Shown: positions 22,501 through 41,977 of the stretch, in pieces
Layout of the letters: the number at the start of each line of letters is the position of its first letter
Numbering within the stretch: the first letter of the stretch is position 1
DNA from: Chondrosia reniformis
Lineage: Eukaryota; Porifera; Demospongiae; Chondrillida; Chondrillidae
Assembly: GCA_947172415.1 (NCBI GenBank)
Contig: OX359201.1
Coordinates: forward strand, 5,878,501 to 5,942,500
Reading direction: 5' to 3'
Length of the DNA: 64,000 bases
Position numbers and translations under genes: made by a program
Notes under the pieces: generated by a model
Database searches by the model: none
What the model was told of the DNA's origin: nothing
Seen by the model: the letters and a program-made list of their open reading frames with translations, nothing else

Positions 22501-25500
22501 GAATGGTGAGACCTGTTTTCCAAAGCTTATGTAGCTAGAAACCACCCAATTTGGATCAGTTCAAAGATGATTTATACATTTTATACATTTCTAAAGGTTG
22601 ATCTAACCATACACTAAAGGAAATAACATTGAAAACAAGAGTCTGACTGAATAATCCACAAATTCTTCATTAGGTTTCCTAAAGCCTTCAGAACCACACG
22701 CCTATCTTTGATTCCTGGAGTGTCTATATATGCAATTCTGATAAAGAGCCTTGACAACAATTCTACACTTTTGCCTTTATAGTTAAAAGGCATGGCCTGT
22801 TAAACGTAAAGCTACTTCTACCAGAAATGCATCACTAGATGCTCCCAGGTATGAAAGGCATTGAAAACAGGTTAGTGATGCTTTAACATGTGTCAAGTAT
22901 TGAACTATACATAGTCACTGGTCTACATCTCAAGCATGCCGTGTTCAATATCACGTCCTTATTTGGTGTTACGCAGCCAATTACAGTTATCAGAGAACAT
23001 TCCAGAATTTTAAGCATATCTACATCTCCGAAGCCATTTTATCATACAAGGTAGTGTTTACATTGAACATATGTGATGTCTACTCACCTCCTTAAGGTGT
23101 GTTAGCAGTGTAGGAAGTGACTTTTGAGGTGGTAAAGGTGGAAGTTTCCTCTTCTTCTCCTCTGGCTGTAAAGGGAGAGATCTTTTGGGAGAACTTCTGA
23201 CTGGTACGGCTGGTGAATTAGTGTTATCCCTGGCGGGCAAATCAAGATTATTAGAGAAAGTGGAGTCATTTTTGACTCGACTGGTTACTTCTGTCTCCTC
23301 AGAAGATGACGGAGAAACAATTTTCTCCTTGAGGGAATCATTTGTGACATGACCATTCTCTTTGGTAATTTTAGAGGATGACGGGGAAGCAATTTCTTCT
23401 TTGTTGGTCTTGCTTGGAAGCTCAGAACACTTCTTCATTTTGAAGACTGGACTGCAAGCAGGTCGCTCAATCACAGCATCATCTTCAGTGCTTGATCCAT
23501 CATCGTCAGCATCAGCATACATATTACTCTGCTTTGCACGCACAAAGGTGGGAGATGCATTATACTCCAGCATCATTCCAAACCCACCGTCCAATCCCTT
23601 TGTATCAGGGTTGGTATTCTTGTTACACTGTTCCTCACCATCCTCCAAACTGCCATTGATTGCTACAGATGGAGCAGTCACAGGAGGTTGTCTGATGTTA
23701 TCAGGGGGCGTGTCTCGGCCGGCAGTACGCCCATCAAGTTTGGGAGAGGCGGGGAAGAGGCCGGGCTTGGGAGCCTCAACCACCGGAGAAGGTAGATCTT
23801 CCACTTTACCCTCTGTCAAGTACAGAAACAGGTTGTACAAAAAACTGGCAATCATGTTTGCCTTTGGTAAGGCAGTAGAGTTGGCCATGACCTCTGGTCT
23901 GATGGGGCAGGGGATAAGCAACCGTTTACATATTTCTTTCACCTACGTACACGAGTAGACAGAGAAGCAGACACTAATAACAACAACACAAATCTATAGA
24001 TAGTCAACACCAGTCCCTTCAACTTTGTAGAAGAGAGAGAAGAACTTGTTTACCTTTTGATTGTTCTCTTTGATGCTTATGGGATTAAGGCTTGTGAAAT
24101 CGCTATGGAAACAAACAAAAAAACATTCAAAAACATGTTCTCTAACAATGCACACATAATTACATATCTCTACATCTTAGCATTAACATGATTCAAATGT
24201 AAAAATAGCAGTACAAACCCAACACTACATTGATATAGATACAAAAAAGAGCTAATTTAAATTTCCAGTTTAATTGAAACTTTATCAGTTTTTGGGTCAT
24301 AGTATATACTTATATATTTAGGATGTACGACATTTTTATTCTACTCCTCTCACATTTCAATAGGCCTGTAGTGATGTATGATAGCCAAGAAGCCCAGACC
24401 ATTCCTCCAGCTCGTCGTTAAGTTGTTTAATTTCACACTTCGATAGCCATCGGTAATCAGCACAGCCCAAGCTACGTACAGACATACAGATAATGGTATA
24501 TAGGCTTTGGTAGTATACATGTAAAGAACTCAGATCAAGAAGAAGAAGAAAATCCCAGGATCAAGAAGAAGACAAATTTTCCCAGGGTCACTAATGAAGG
24601 ATGGAATTCCCAGAAACAGCTGTCTGGCCCAGTGGAGAAGATGAGAAGTAGAAGGAGAAAACTCTTGTATCCTCATCCAAAGCTCTCACTAGCTTTAGTT
24701 CCCTATAGGCCTTTACTCTAAAGTAGATGAATCATGCAAGAAAAATATTGTGTATTGATTATTTATGAGATACACTATTAACAGCAAAACTAGCTTTAGG
24801 ACTAAAAGTGAACGTCAACAACTTATAAACTGACAAATCAGCAAATAAGAAAATGGGAAAGTCATTACACAATTTTCACTTTCAAATATCATTTAATGAT
24901 TAGCCTTCTATATACAGTGTATCCAGTATATCAGTAATGTTAGCTAAGCAGAAGTTGGACAAGTGCATCTCAGAAAGCTGATGAGGAAAGAGTTCCCCAA
25001 ACACTATAGTAAGCAAGTTTACATTGACAGCAGAGTAAAGAAAGAGCTGCTGAATCCATATATTATTCAGCAGTAGCCAGATGGCTTATCACAGGGTCTT
25101 GTCCAATGAAGGGGTTTGAGATTATAGTGATTCTTATTATCTAATATCACTTACAAATACAATGTTATCTCATTACACAAGAATGTGTGCCTCACTGACC
25201 TAAAAGCTGCTCCTGAGTGACATTGTGAGGCAGGGAAGTCTGAAAGGGGACAAAAATAAAAGTTATTAGACAAGTTCTGATATACGGGGATGGGGTCTGC
25301 AATTTATATATAGGTATGGGGTCCGGGACTCACATACGGGGATGGGGTCTGGGACTCACATACGGGGATGGGGTCTGGGACTCACATATGGGGATGGGGT
25401 CTGGGACTCACATATGGGGATGGGGTCTGGGACTCACATACGGGGATGGGGTCTGGGACTCACATATGGGGATGGGGTCTGGGACTCACATATGGGGATG

Positions 25501-28500
25501 GGGTCTGGGACTCACATACGGGGATGGGGTCTGGGACTCACATATGGGGATGGGGTCTGGGACTCACATATGGGGATGTAGGTTTGAGGCTCTCCTGAGA
25601 GGTTAAACTCAGGGCATCATCCTCTTCATCAGAAGAATCCATAAGATCCGGATATTCCGAGAAGCTGACAGCACTAGATATGCTAATCATATCATCATCC
25701 CTATAGATACACAGGACTCTGTAGTAACTGTTTCATTTAATGGCATTGAGGATTGAAAATGGATGAACTTACGTCGCTTTACCCTCTCTTAACAAATTAA
25801 CTGAAATTGCTACATCTAACGTAGCATTGGATATCTTCTTTGATACTGACTTCATTTTCAAGTTCAATGTGTTTTCCCGTTCACCTAACTGCTTTGCATA
25901 GTGGGCCACGTTTATTTGTGATTTAGACAATATTTTCTTCTTTCCAAGTTGATCTTTGTCCACCAGTAATACATCCCATTCCTTGGGTTCGGGCATACCC
26001 TGTTTCTGAGGTTGTGCGGATGGGGAGAAAAAAAAGAAAAAAGTTACTTCCTGGGACTGTATTGACCTTCATAGGAGGCACATGTGATGAGCACCACATT
26101 TCAGTGCTACGTACATCCCTTTACCACACAAAAGTGCAAAAGAGGTGAAACACATCAAATTTGTGTCTAGTTTTACATATTAATCCTTTGAATTATTATG
26201 GATTCTTCCTCTCCCAGTTCCATCAGCTTTATCTACTCTTTCTTATAAGGCAATCACATTCCTCTGTATAGCATTCATGTATATAGCCGGCAGACTGCAA
26301 AACTATGTTAACTCAGTTTCAGTTACACCAATGTAATTTAGCTTAACCCTGAACTGTAATATTCAGTAGACAAAATATATTTTAGCAGTTAGAAAAATAA
26401 GCTTAAACATTCAGTCAAATCCTTGCACAATAATCAATCAGTAGTCAACCACTTTGAACACTTCTTACTCTGTAGAGTGTGGTTACGAAGTCAATGGGTT
26501 CCGGGTCAGGCCATATTATTTGCCCTCGCACCTTGCTGTTGACAGCGTGTGTCCAGGGGCGGGACTGTGAGAATGCAAGAGTAAAATGATCCATGTTACA
26601 CACACACTCAATTGATGGCATGCTATTACAATCAAAACCTGACTATATATGAACTTTGACCTATGACCTAGGGTGCAGGCACACACATATACACAGAGAG
26701 TATATCAATAATAGAGTACACATTATCATGTTAATCTGATAAATAGTGTAATAGTAGTTTCGCTTGGGAACAATGGCTTCCTTTAATTGACTTTAGATTT
26801 TTGGGAAAAAGAGTAGAACCCCCTATCTTGAGGGTGTATATTAAAATAGTAACATTACATCATAATTGCTTAGCAACCAATTATGTAATAATGACACACA
26901 TGCAGGGGTAACCAAGTGAATCCCCACTACAGGGTAACAGTGCAGCAAGTGTAACAAACAGATTATTTATTCCCAAATCAAGTGTTGAGGATTTTATGGG
27001 ACATCACAATCTGGTTTCAGTAAAGCTCAAAGGCAGTCCAGAAGTGATAATTAGGCATACTGAGACAACAAAGGGACAAATGGAAACCATAGCAACTAGG
27101 ACAGCTATATGGTCATTTGAGGTTTAAAACTTTCTTTAGAAATGGTAATGTTCACTTTATCTGGTGTAGATTGACATAATGTAAGATGTGTGAAATTGGA
27201 CACATATATTGTTCATTACACACCTGTGAATTGTATCTTCTTGATCTTCTGGTAAACACTACACTAATATTTGAGGGAGACCTACAGGGTAGACCAGATT
27301 CATGTGATCGGCCATTTTTAAAACATCTCACTCAATGATTTCATGTTGGGAATTGAAAGTAAAACATGATATAAAATTAAAAGTAATCACTTCACTATTA
27401 AGTAGTGTAATGGATCTATAAATAACTACACCTTCCTCAGTCAGGAAGTGATTCAAGGGGAAGGAATTGAAATGTCTCTTCAAACATCACACCCTTCCTT
27501 TCCCAAGGCAGTCATGCCAAATAAGGTAAATGACACCCCAGTATTCAACTATGAAGAGATTTCCAGGACCTGTGTTAGTATGTATGATGTCATCAAAGTC
27601 CATTTTCAGTGGATATTATCTATTTATAGAATAAACACCACCCCTATTCTATTATAAACACCAATCAGCTTTTCTACTTTGTTCCAATTGTCAATCTATA
27701 TCCAGTTTGTTTAATTAAAGGAGGTTGCTTTAAAGATCATTTTCATTCATCTTTGTCTCAGTGACCTATGAATGAAGCCTCATGAGGTCATAGACCTTCT
27801 ATAGCACCCTTGACTTACTGCACCATTTAGAACTCTTACAATGACCAGTCAATAGGTATGCATTAATAGACAGTACAAGGTGGTCCCACTAGCTTTGAGA
27901 ATAGAGTTAAGTGCAAGCAAGGAGATATAAAATACTTCCCACTAGTAACAAACAAATTTATGTATAAGTAGATTGACACTTTAAAACTGTCCTGCAAAGA
28001 ATTGCCAATTTTAACTTTATTATGAGAAATATTCGTGATGATATTCACAAGTGGTAGAAATGACAATCAACTCAATCCTCAAAGCTTTATATGCATCTCT
28101 TTGAATTTCATACATTCACGTGGGAGGAGCTTGTTGCTAGGGTATATCAAAATGAATCTTGCATACATAGTGTGGCTAGTTTCGTCAGTATAGCACAAGT
28201 TAACAAGAGCAGTTTAATATTTTAGCATGCACCACTCCATATGTGACAGGCCGTCTACGTTGAGATAATTTCTGTACACTTGTAACATGCTCATCAAAGT
28301 TATCAGTGTTTTTAGAAAATTCAAATCACGATAAGGCAGACATCTCGACACACCGTGTCTGTTCTTACCGTATCTGTGGTATCACCAGCAGTACAACCGT
28401 CTCTTTCAAGAGGTGTACCCGTACAGTTGTATCCACACGCAAAATGGTGGTAGCTTATTCTACCACTGGTGACAGATATGTTAATCTCGTGGAGTATAAC

Positions 28501-28801
28501 TACGGCAGCTAAACGTATTGTACAAGTCACATTTTCTTCAACTCGCAAAACATTTAGGTAATTGGGTGGGGCAAACGAACCACGTATCCACAGATAGCGT
28601 ATATTGCGCCAGAACTATTAATATCAATGGTCGCGTCAACAAAGTCGCTTAATTAGTACAACGGCCAGACACAACTTCTCCCCTAGGTGCAACATACCAT
28701 TTCTTCGTGCTCAGCTCCAAGACGACCGACTGCACAGTGCAGGAAAACTTGTATTTGGAAGCCCTCTTGCCAATTCTCTTTACTTTACTGAAGGCCGACA
28801 T
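19373..28801 (-). CDS. EHBP1: EH domain-binding protein 1 (NT-C2, CH, bMERB, CAAX)
   Basis: Links Rab GTPases and EHD proteins to actin during endocytic recycling. About 16 exons were read. Exon 1 (28698-28801) starts [19 protein letters not shown]; the next exons give [13 protein letters not shown] (about 27240), [15 protein letters not shown] (26476-26570) and [20 protein letters not shown] (25773-26002), completing the NT-C2 domain. The CH domain is split over about 24360-24480 ([20 protein letters not shown]), 24053-24104 ([16 protein letters not shown]) and the start of the 23088-23944 exon. Two long disordered exons (23088-23944, 21695-22375) are S/P/K-rich. The bMERB coiled coil is at about 21061-21195, 20610-20700 ([18 protein letters not shown]), 20458-20530 and 19560-19680 ([19 protein letters not shown]). 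The last exon ends KDCSIM, a CAAX prenylation box, as in animal EHBP1. Introns hold a pogo MITE, family A/B repeats and two minisatellites. Head-to-head with RAB14. Confidence 0.93.
19784..20138 (+). mobile_element. pogo/Tigger-type MITE with transposase N-terminal remnant
   Basis: Terminal inverted repeats cagtagaacctcggttatcc and ggataaccgaggttctactg, flanked by TA on both sides (19782-19783, 20139-20140), as for Tc1/mariner/pogo elements. Inside, the plus strand starts ATGGCTAGTTCAAGTGGCTC and encodes [17 protein letters not shown], then a stop, then [19 protein letters not shown], which is the CENP-B/Psq-like helix-turn-helix start of a pogo transposase. At 355 bp it is internally deleted and non-autonomous. 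It sits in an EHBP1 intron inside a caatacaata-rich simple repeat. Confidence 0.9.
20318..20388 (+). tRNA. tRNA-like sequence, possible tRNA-Met (CAT) relic
   Basis: A 71-nt stretch with partly paired ends (gcatt/aatgc), an A-box-like tggcaagtgg, a perfect T-arm (CTGGG-TTCAATT-CCCAG) with a canonical B box GGTTCAATTCC, a CAT in the anticodon region and TTTT at 20399-20402. The D and anticodon stems pair poorly, so it is more likely a tRNA pseudogene or tRNA-derived repeat than a working gene. It lies antisense in an EHBP1 intron. Confidence 0.3.
20795..20965 (+). repeat. Dispersed repeat family B, copy 2
   Basis: Shares gtcactgaagaagaccctca, gggttgaaacat, aactgcgtctctagatgctc, aagatgaaccaattaaaaga and aaggaatccttatcaggaat with the copies in HENMT1 and INTS5 introns. 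It lies in an EHBP1 intron. Confidence 0.65.
21368..21490. repeat. 17-bp minisatellite, about 7 copies
   Basis: Tandem gaccttcctagagaggc (with gaccatcc variants) in an EHBP1 intron. Confidence 0.9.
24545..24745 (+). repeat. Dispersed repeat family A, copy 4 (longest)
   Basis: Near full-length copy: atcaagaagaagacaaattt, tcccagggtcactaatgaag, gaattcccagaaacagctgt, ctggcccagtggagaag, ctcatccaaagctctcacta and ccctataggcctttactcta. It lies in an EHBP1 intron and is the best guide to the family consensus. Confidence 0.85.
25316..25577. repeat. 26-bp minisatellite, about 10 copies, each containing a splice-donor sequence
   Basis: Unit ggggatggggtctgggactc-acatat. On the gene strand (minus) each unit reads ccccatat/GTGAGTccc, the same as the 5' splice site used at the end of the EHBP1 exon at 25568. 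The array therefore repeats the exon edge and its donor. Open frames across it on the plus strand are artefacts. Confidence 0.93.
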
Positions 28802-29153
28802 GTCTTTATTACTATTTATTAAATTTATCGATATGTCCTCTATTTATTTAAGTACGCCTACCTTTATATTGTCACATGACGAGCACCTGCCATGTGTACG
28901 ACTTAATTATACAAATAACAATACATAGTAATTCTATACTTTTGTATCTATATCGGCTAATTTGTATGGGACCCACCAGTCTAGAAGCGAAGTCTACGCA
29001 AGGAATCAAGGACCCGGTTGCATTCGGTAGAAGAAGAATTGACCATTTTTCATTTCATCCGAGAACACTGTTGAGAGACCAGCTGTAGATTCTATCAAAC
29101 TATTTACCGGTTGAAATTACCGTTTATTTTATAAAAGTTCGTCACTGTTCAAA
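28802..29153. promoter_or_regulatory. Shared head-to-head region of EHBP1 and RAB14
   Basis: The two start codons are 352 bp apart on opposite strands. RAB14 starts in ttcaaaatggccgg, close to the AAAATGGC start-site element seen at many genes here. A tataaaag (29130-29137) lies about 17 bp before the RAB14 ATG. Confidence 0.45.
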
Positions 29154-33084
<3,931 letters not shown>

Positions 33085-33221
33085 ACTAAGTAAATTTTTG
33101 TTAATGTACAATAGCATGTTTATTAGATTAATAACGAAATGCTAGCCTTTTCCAATGTTTTGCAATTGAAGCGGTTGACATGTTGGGGAGATTCCGAAGG
33201 AATTAATTATCTAACTAGAAA

Positions 33222-34362
33222 ATGGCGGATATCGTTCGTAGAAATAAAGAAGGCATAATGTAAGTATTTTGTGAATACGCTCTTGGGGAGTAACAGGTTT
33301 GATCATTATTTGTTTTTCTTTAGTAAACTACCTCCAATTCCTCAAAATGGTAAGTCCAGACGGTGTTTAGTATATGTCAATTGGCAACTAATATTTGTCC
33401 TCAACAGCCAATATAAGGTACGATACGCTATATCTCCATGGAACTGACGCAATGACCACTGAAGACGTATCTGAATACTTCAATCTGTATCACCCGTATT
33501 TTAAAATCGAATGGGCCACTAATGGTAACGCTTGTAAGTTGACAAAACATGCTTTCGTGACAGAAAATAGCTTATCCGATTTGAACACGTTTTAGGTGCC
33601 ATTTCGTTTAATGACTTGTCCACTGCCAAAGATGCTTTATCCACTTTTGCTCCAAACATCCTTACCCGAAAGGACCAGTCGAAAGAACTACCAAAGGAGA
33701 AGCTGATGTATTTGCAGTGGAGAAGATGTCTGGTGGGACACACCAGGGCTCCCGGCGGACTGTATGTAAGATATGCTACTGAGGGAGAAGGGTTTAATGT
33801 ATCGGAACCGTTTGGTAAGAAGAAAGACCTATCTGAGTCCAACAAGAGAGGTCCACCAAGTGGACCTGATGATGACTTGAGGTAAAGCAGTGACCAGAAG
33901 TAACCTTGCATAGTGAAACCAGTCTAATGTGGTCAGCTTGGGGCCAGTTGAACTTGGCCTTATTAGAGAGGTGGCTATATTGTAGTAACCCTTATGTACA
34001 GCCCATTTTAACTGTACAAAAATATAGATCCTTCTATGTTGTGATAAGTAAATCACAACTGTTTTGTCATATATATGTGACTATTATGCCTGTGTGTTTG
34101 TAGATATACCTTAATTAGGAAAAGAGGCAGTAAATTTGATGAGATAGCAAGTTCCAAGTCAGCTGAGGATGATCTGCGGTCAGAGATTTACCAAGCAAAG
34201 AGGAAGAGAGGAGAAGACAAGAAGGATTCTTTCAAACTGCAGAAGGATGATTTGAGGAGGGGTCTAGTTCAGCAACAAGCACTCAAAAGAGTAGAGAGGT
34301 CCTCTGTTCACTCAAATGTCCTTTCCAGACTGGGCGGACGCCTTGGACCTCCACCAATCTAG
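33222..34362 (+). CDS. NCBP3: Nuclear cap-binding protein subunit 3-like
   Basis: Alternative cap-binding subunit implicated in mRNA export. It starts MADIVRRNKEGI in an aaaatggcgg context 137 bp after the RAB14 stop. The RNA-recognition-like segment RYDTLYLHGTDAMTTEDVSE-YFN followed by FKIEWATNGN matches the human GVDEMSTQDVF-x-YF-x-EY ... HIEWLDD region; AISFNDLSTAKDAL follows as the next strand. The human WLDD motif is not kept (WATN here). Later GGLYVRYATEGEGFN and the C-terminal VHSNVLSRLGGRLGPPPI match the conserved FMRFAT and VHSRLG blocks. It is much shorter than the vertebrate protein because the long acidic and R/S-rich parts are missing. Convergent with the divergent Rab gene. Confidence 0.8.
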
Positions 34363-35006
34363 GTTTATTTTACAATAATATTATGTATATACTGCATGCT
34401 ACTCATATATGTACCTTCCACCATCTATCTTGCAAGACCAGTGATTCACCACATTCAAAAATTAATAAGTGATACAGTTATTTGATTTGTGTTGATTGAA
34501 AATGCATTTGCCCATCCCTACCTAGAGAATTCTATCGTCTCTGATTGTGTATGAATGCATGAAACTGAAATCACTGATTAAATGGTAGGGTAGTTATCAT
34601 TGGTAATCTATTCCACAATGTCCAGGGGTTACCCCACAGAGGACATATAATAGTGCTGATTCAAAAATTGATAATGAATGTGACTTTAAACCATTGTATA
34701 ACTATAATATTCACAAACATTGCACAATATTAATTTATAATGTATTATTATGTATTCACCTACATCCTTCACTTTCACTCAAACACCGCTTTATCACTGT
34801 ATCCCTAAATGTAATGTACTGCCACATCTAATTGCAGTTACATTAGACTTAATTGTAATTTACTGAGTATTTCAATTCATGTCATGATGCATGAATATAC
34901 TGGATATAGTGTATATTTGGTAAGTTTATAATAATCTGGTCCTATGCACCTCCTCAATAGAACCAGAAACAGGAGAAAAAGAGCCAAAATATAGTCGCAC
35001 TTCTTA
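34363..35006. other. Intergenic, convergent 3' ends
   Basis: AT-rich sequence between the NCBP3 stop and the divergent Rab stop; 3' UTRs and poly(A) signals presumably lie here. No gene or repeat family recognised. Confidence 0.6.
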
Positions 35007-36896
35007 TTAACAACATTTCTTTGATTGACTAGTTTGTCTATAATCTGCATCTTTTCTTCTGACAGTAAATCTTGAATCTACAAAAATTGGCATGAGATTT
35101 ATATTTATATATATTTAATAAATTAATCCTTATCAGTACTACATAGCAATGGTGAAGTGTTCCCTAGAGTATCTTATAGACCTGTGGCTCTTTGTAAAAC
35201 TTCCCAAATTACACTGTCAGCGGGAATGAGACAAAAAGAAGCCATTGTCAAGGGCTATCAAGCATGTACATACATATAAATCCTGAGCAAAATTTAACCT
35301 ATCATTCTCGAGATTGAATAAATAATACAATACTATATAAGTGTCATTAATAGAAATATGATCACCATTTACTACAGCCATTTTTTGCAATCTCTACTGA
35401 TGGTGCTCATGTCAATAGAGATTGGCACACAAGAGTTTTCTTCTCACCTTTAACTAGTGTATCCTCTCCCAGTCTTCTGTAAACTTGTGCTATTAAATTA
35501 GTAAAGATTCTACTGACTGCCTCTACATCCAAAGGATCACACTCCACATATGACAGTTTCTCACGTTGTGCAAAGGCTTCTGCCTTTTCTCTTGATACTT
35601 CTCTAAACTCATCCTGCTGGTTGCTTGGAAGACACCCTGTTATCAGTATCACTGCCTCTTTTGGAGCCATCTATAATTGTGAATAAATACTGATAATCAC
35701 ACCACAAGTGTTTTAATTATTATGGTGTATATATATACAGTGCAAGTTACAATATACTAAGGTAATCTAATATAAATAATATAATATAATATAATGTAAT
35801 TAATTCATAATATATATATATATATATCATAGAAAAATTGTTTTACAAATCTAATAAATAAATTGGTGAAGTAGAGTTAAATGACACACGTTACCTCTCT
35901 GACTTCTGATAACCAAGAATCAAGACTATCAAAAGTTGCAGTGTCAGTTGAGTTGAATGTTAATAAAACTCCCTATATGGAACAAAGCAGTATTTACAGA
36001 TCACTTTAATGCTTTTTGCTACTTGGAATGCCAAGGACAATATATATTTTACTGTTATTTATGAGCCATGGACCATAATTACATATACTACAGAAAATGC
36101 TCAGATGTAGTGATAAGGAGATTGGCTGCCAAGCTGTAACTTCCAGTCTGTACATTTAGAATTAAGGAAACTCTGAACAACCTTTCGCCTCATTGGTGGG
36201 GCTTATAGAAGGAAAGACATCCTTGCTCTAACCCTATTCATGTAAATTGCAATCTTGCAAGAAGAAGTACCTTCAATACAGCTCAGACAGTAAGGGAACT
36301 AAAAGATTTCAAGGTAGCCTTATAAGTCTGGGGGTTCCATTTGTATTATACCTACAATGCACTTCAAGAGGTTAATATTCATTTCATAGACCCCGGAAAG
36401 CAGATGTTACTGTATATAGTAACAAATTAAGCACAAATATAAAACCACAAATAGTTATCGCAAGAAAATGCATCTTCAACATGTACAGTATCGCCCCATT
36501 TGAATAGCCTATCTTGCATTCAACGCTTACGTGCGAGCCCCTATAATACTGAGCCGTGACGGATCTAAACCTTTCCAAGCCCGAAGTGTCCCTACAGAAA
36601 GCGACGATAACATTAAAATGAACCAATAATATTGAAAGTCCAACTTACCACAACTGGATACGAACTTTCTTCCCTCGATAGTCTAAGTCCTTGATGTAAA
36701 AATCCAAACCTACAATTAACGGACGCAGGAATATAATTATTATTGATAAGTAATTACCAAAATCGTCGATTTATTCACTTGTAGATACTTCTTCGTCCTT
36801 GCCAATAAATGTCTGCAGTAAATCTGTCTTTTTCGAGTTAGTATCTCCCAATAATATCACTTTAAAGAGCAAATCGTAACCTCCAGAATCCTCCAT
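35007..36896 (-). CDS. Divergent Rab-family GTPase with degenerate nucleotide motifs
   Basis: Rab fold assembled from about five exons: MEDSGGYDLLFKVILLGD, then LDFYIKDLDYRGKKVRIQLW, DTSGLERFRSVTAQYYRGSH, GVLLTFNSTDTATFDSLDSW, MAPKEAVILITGCLPSNQQD and a last exon DSRFTVRRKDADYRQTSQ-SKKCC. Splice phases are consistent throughout. WDTSGLERFRSVTAQYYRG and the CC prenylation end mark it as Rab. The P-loop is GDTNSKKT instead of GDSGVGKS, so the glycine before the lysine is lost. The expected NKxD box reads ITGCLPSNQ, and no SAK box is visible (ECDPLD). Switch II has Leu in place of the catalytic Gln (DTAGQE to DTSGLE). It may bind nucleotide weakly or not at all. Membrane targeting seems intact. 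Subfamily not assigned. Confidence 0.8.
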
Positions 36897-37043
36897 CTTT
36901 CTCATTCAACTTTTCCCATATGAGCAAGTAACGGTCACGTGACTACAGTTTCAAACAATGTACTTTCTATACTAGATCATATTCACACGAAATCCATTAG
37001 TGAAAAAGCTAACATATTAGTTCGCTATATTATTATAAGTAGT

Positions 37044-38098
37044 TCACACTGTCTTCCTGTCCACCATAACTCTTACAATACTTCCGACACCAACTGCAGC
37101 TGTTATCTAGCAGAGAAGGCAACACACATAAACACATCTACTGCTGCTTAGCGACTCTTACACAAACTGCTGCTACAACTCATATATCTGACATTACTAA
37201 CAGACTTTTTAAAGACATTTTCACTTGAAAAATAGGGAAATCTACACCTGATTTATTGCAGCTATACTAAACAGTGAGAAGTCAGCAATGCCTACTATTG
37301 CACAATCACCATGGTTCTAGTCAACAGCAAAGAAGTAAGCCATGAACCAGAAGACAAACACCAGTCATTGCTTAACAGACTGTAACTGATATACATATAT
37401 TTGTATGTACATTCACTGTAGACTGCTTTACCAATAGCATTCCCATTTGATCAAAGTGGGTTTACCACAAGACAGGCTAATTGACCGCCCCAAACAGTCA
37501 AAATAAGATGTAGATTACCCAATGCTTAAATAAAAATCAAACTCTACATTGTGATAGAGGACAGGACATAAGATTCCTTCTACAAAACTTGTAGTCTTAC
37601 TTTCTCGTGCCATGTTAGGAGTATTCCGCACGAGTTCTCAGTTGGTTCGGCAAAGCCTCGATACACGTACTTCATCAAAACATCCAATTCTTCATCAGCA
37701 AGAGACCCTACCGTACTCTGTACATCTGCCTGCTTGAAACGTGTTAATACGTCCAGTACTAATCCAAAACTTTTACTCTAAAAATCGAAATAATTATACC
37801 ATTAAGTGCAATCACCATGCGATCGTATTCTTAAGTACAATTTCTTTCCGTTAAGCCAACATTGCTTACTTACCTTGATATGAGGATCGACCGAACCGAT
37901 TGGCGGATCTTTCAGCGCAGCAGCCAGTGCTCCTTTCAAGTTGCTTGTATTAATGAGTTTCTTGACTTCCGTTTCTCTGGAAGAGAACTTGGCGGCATCG
38001 TCGGTTTCAGCTCCATCAGTTTCTTCACGAAACTTGTCTTCATCATATTCATCTACATCTACATTTCGAAATTGAGCTCCTCGCGTATTCTTCGACAT
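37044..38098 (-). CDS. ARPC5: Arp2/3 complex subunit 5 (p16-Arc)
   Basis: Structural subunit of the actin-nucleating Arp2/3 complex. Start chosen at MSKNTRGAQFRNVDVDEYDE, which matches the conserved ARPC5 N-terminus MSKNT-x-x-x-FRKVDVDEYDE; the longer open frame upstream to 38191 would enter the TGS1 side of the promoter. The middle has LKGALAAALKDPPIGS and ADVQSTVGSLADEELDVLMK, then YVYRGFAEPTENSCGILLTW. The last exon (about 37044-37107) reads ITAAVGVGSIVRVMVDRKTV and stop, the expected C-terminal helix. Tandem with the divergent Rab upstream of it on the minus strand and head-to-head with TGS1. Confidence 0.92.
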
Positions 38099-38204
38099 TT
38101 TTTCTCCTTCTCCTGATGAATTTCCAAATAAGGCAGGAAGCAGAGAGGAAGCCCCTAATAAATTGAAATGGGCCGATCCCAATAGATTCAACGATAGTTC
38201 AACG
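38099..38204. promoter_or_regulatory. 106-bp bidirectional promoter, ARPC5/TGS1
   Basis: Only 106 bp separate the two start codons, so 5' UTRs and promoter must overlap. No TATA box or clear shared motif was recognised. Confidence 0.5.
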
Positions 38205-41804
<3,600 letters not shown>

Positions 41805-41977
41805 TACTTTTTTTATGTTTTATTGTTTTAACCTTTGACTGTGCATGTTATATATTCATGAGAGTAACAACAGCAAAATAGATGTGGTAATCAGCTTGGC
41901 CGTGTGCATATGTCACTTTAATAAAACACTGTTATTAAAAGATTGAAATCAGTTACTAAAGCATTACTGATGGTATT

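Noticed and set aside
23362-23958. 198-residue plus-strand frame
   Set aside because: Antisense shadow of the long disordered EHBP1 exon, which matches the family on the minus strand.
25316-25606. Three plus-strand frames with GSGTHI/GLGLTY repeats
   Set aside because: Stop-free minisatellite antisense to EHBP1.
28321-28548. 75-residue cysteine-containing minus-strand frame
   Set aside because: Lies in EHBP1 intron 1 with no homology or splice support.
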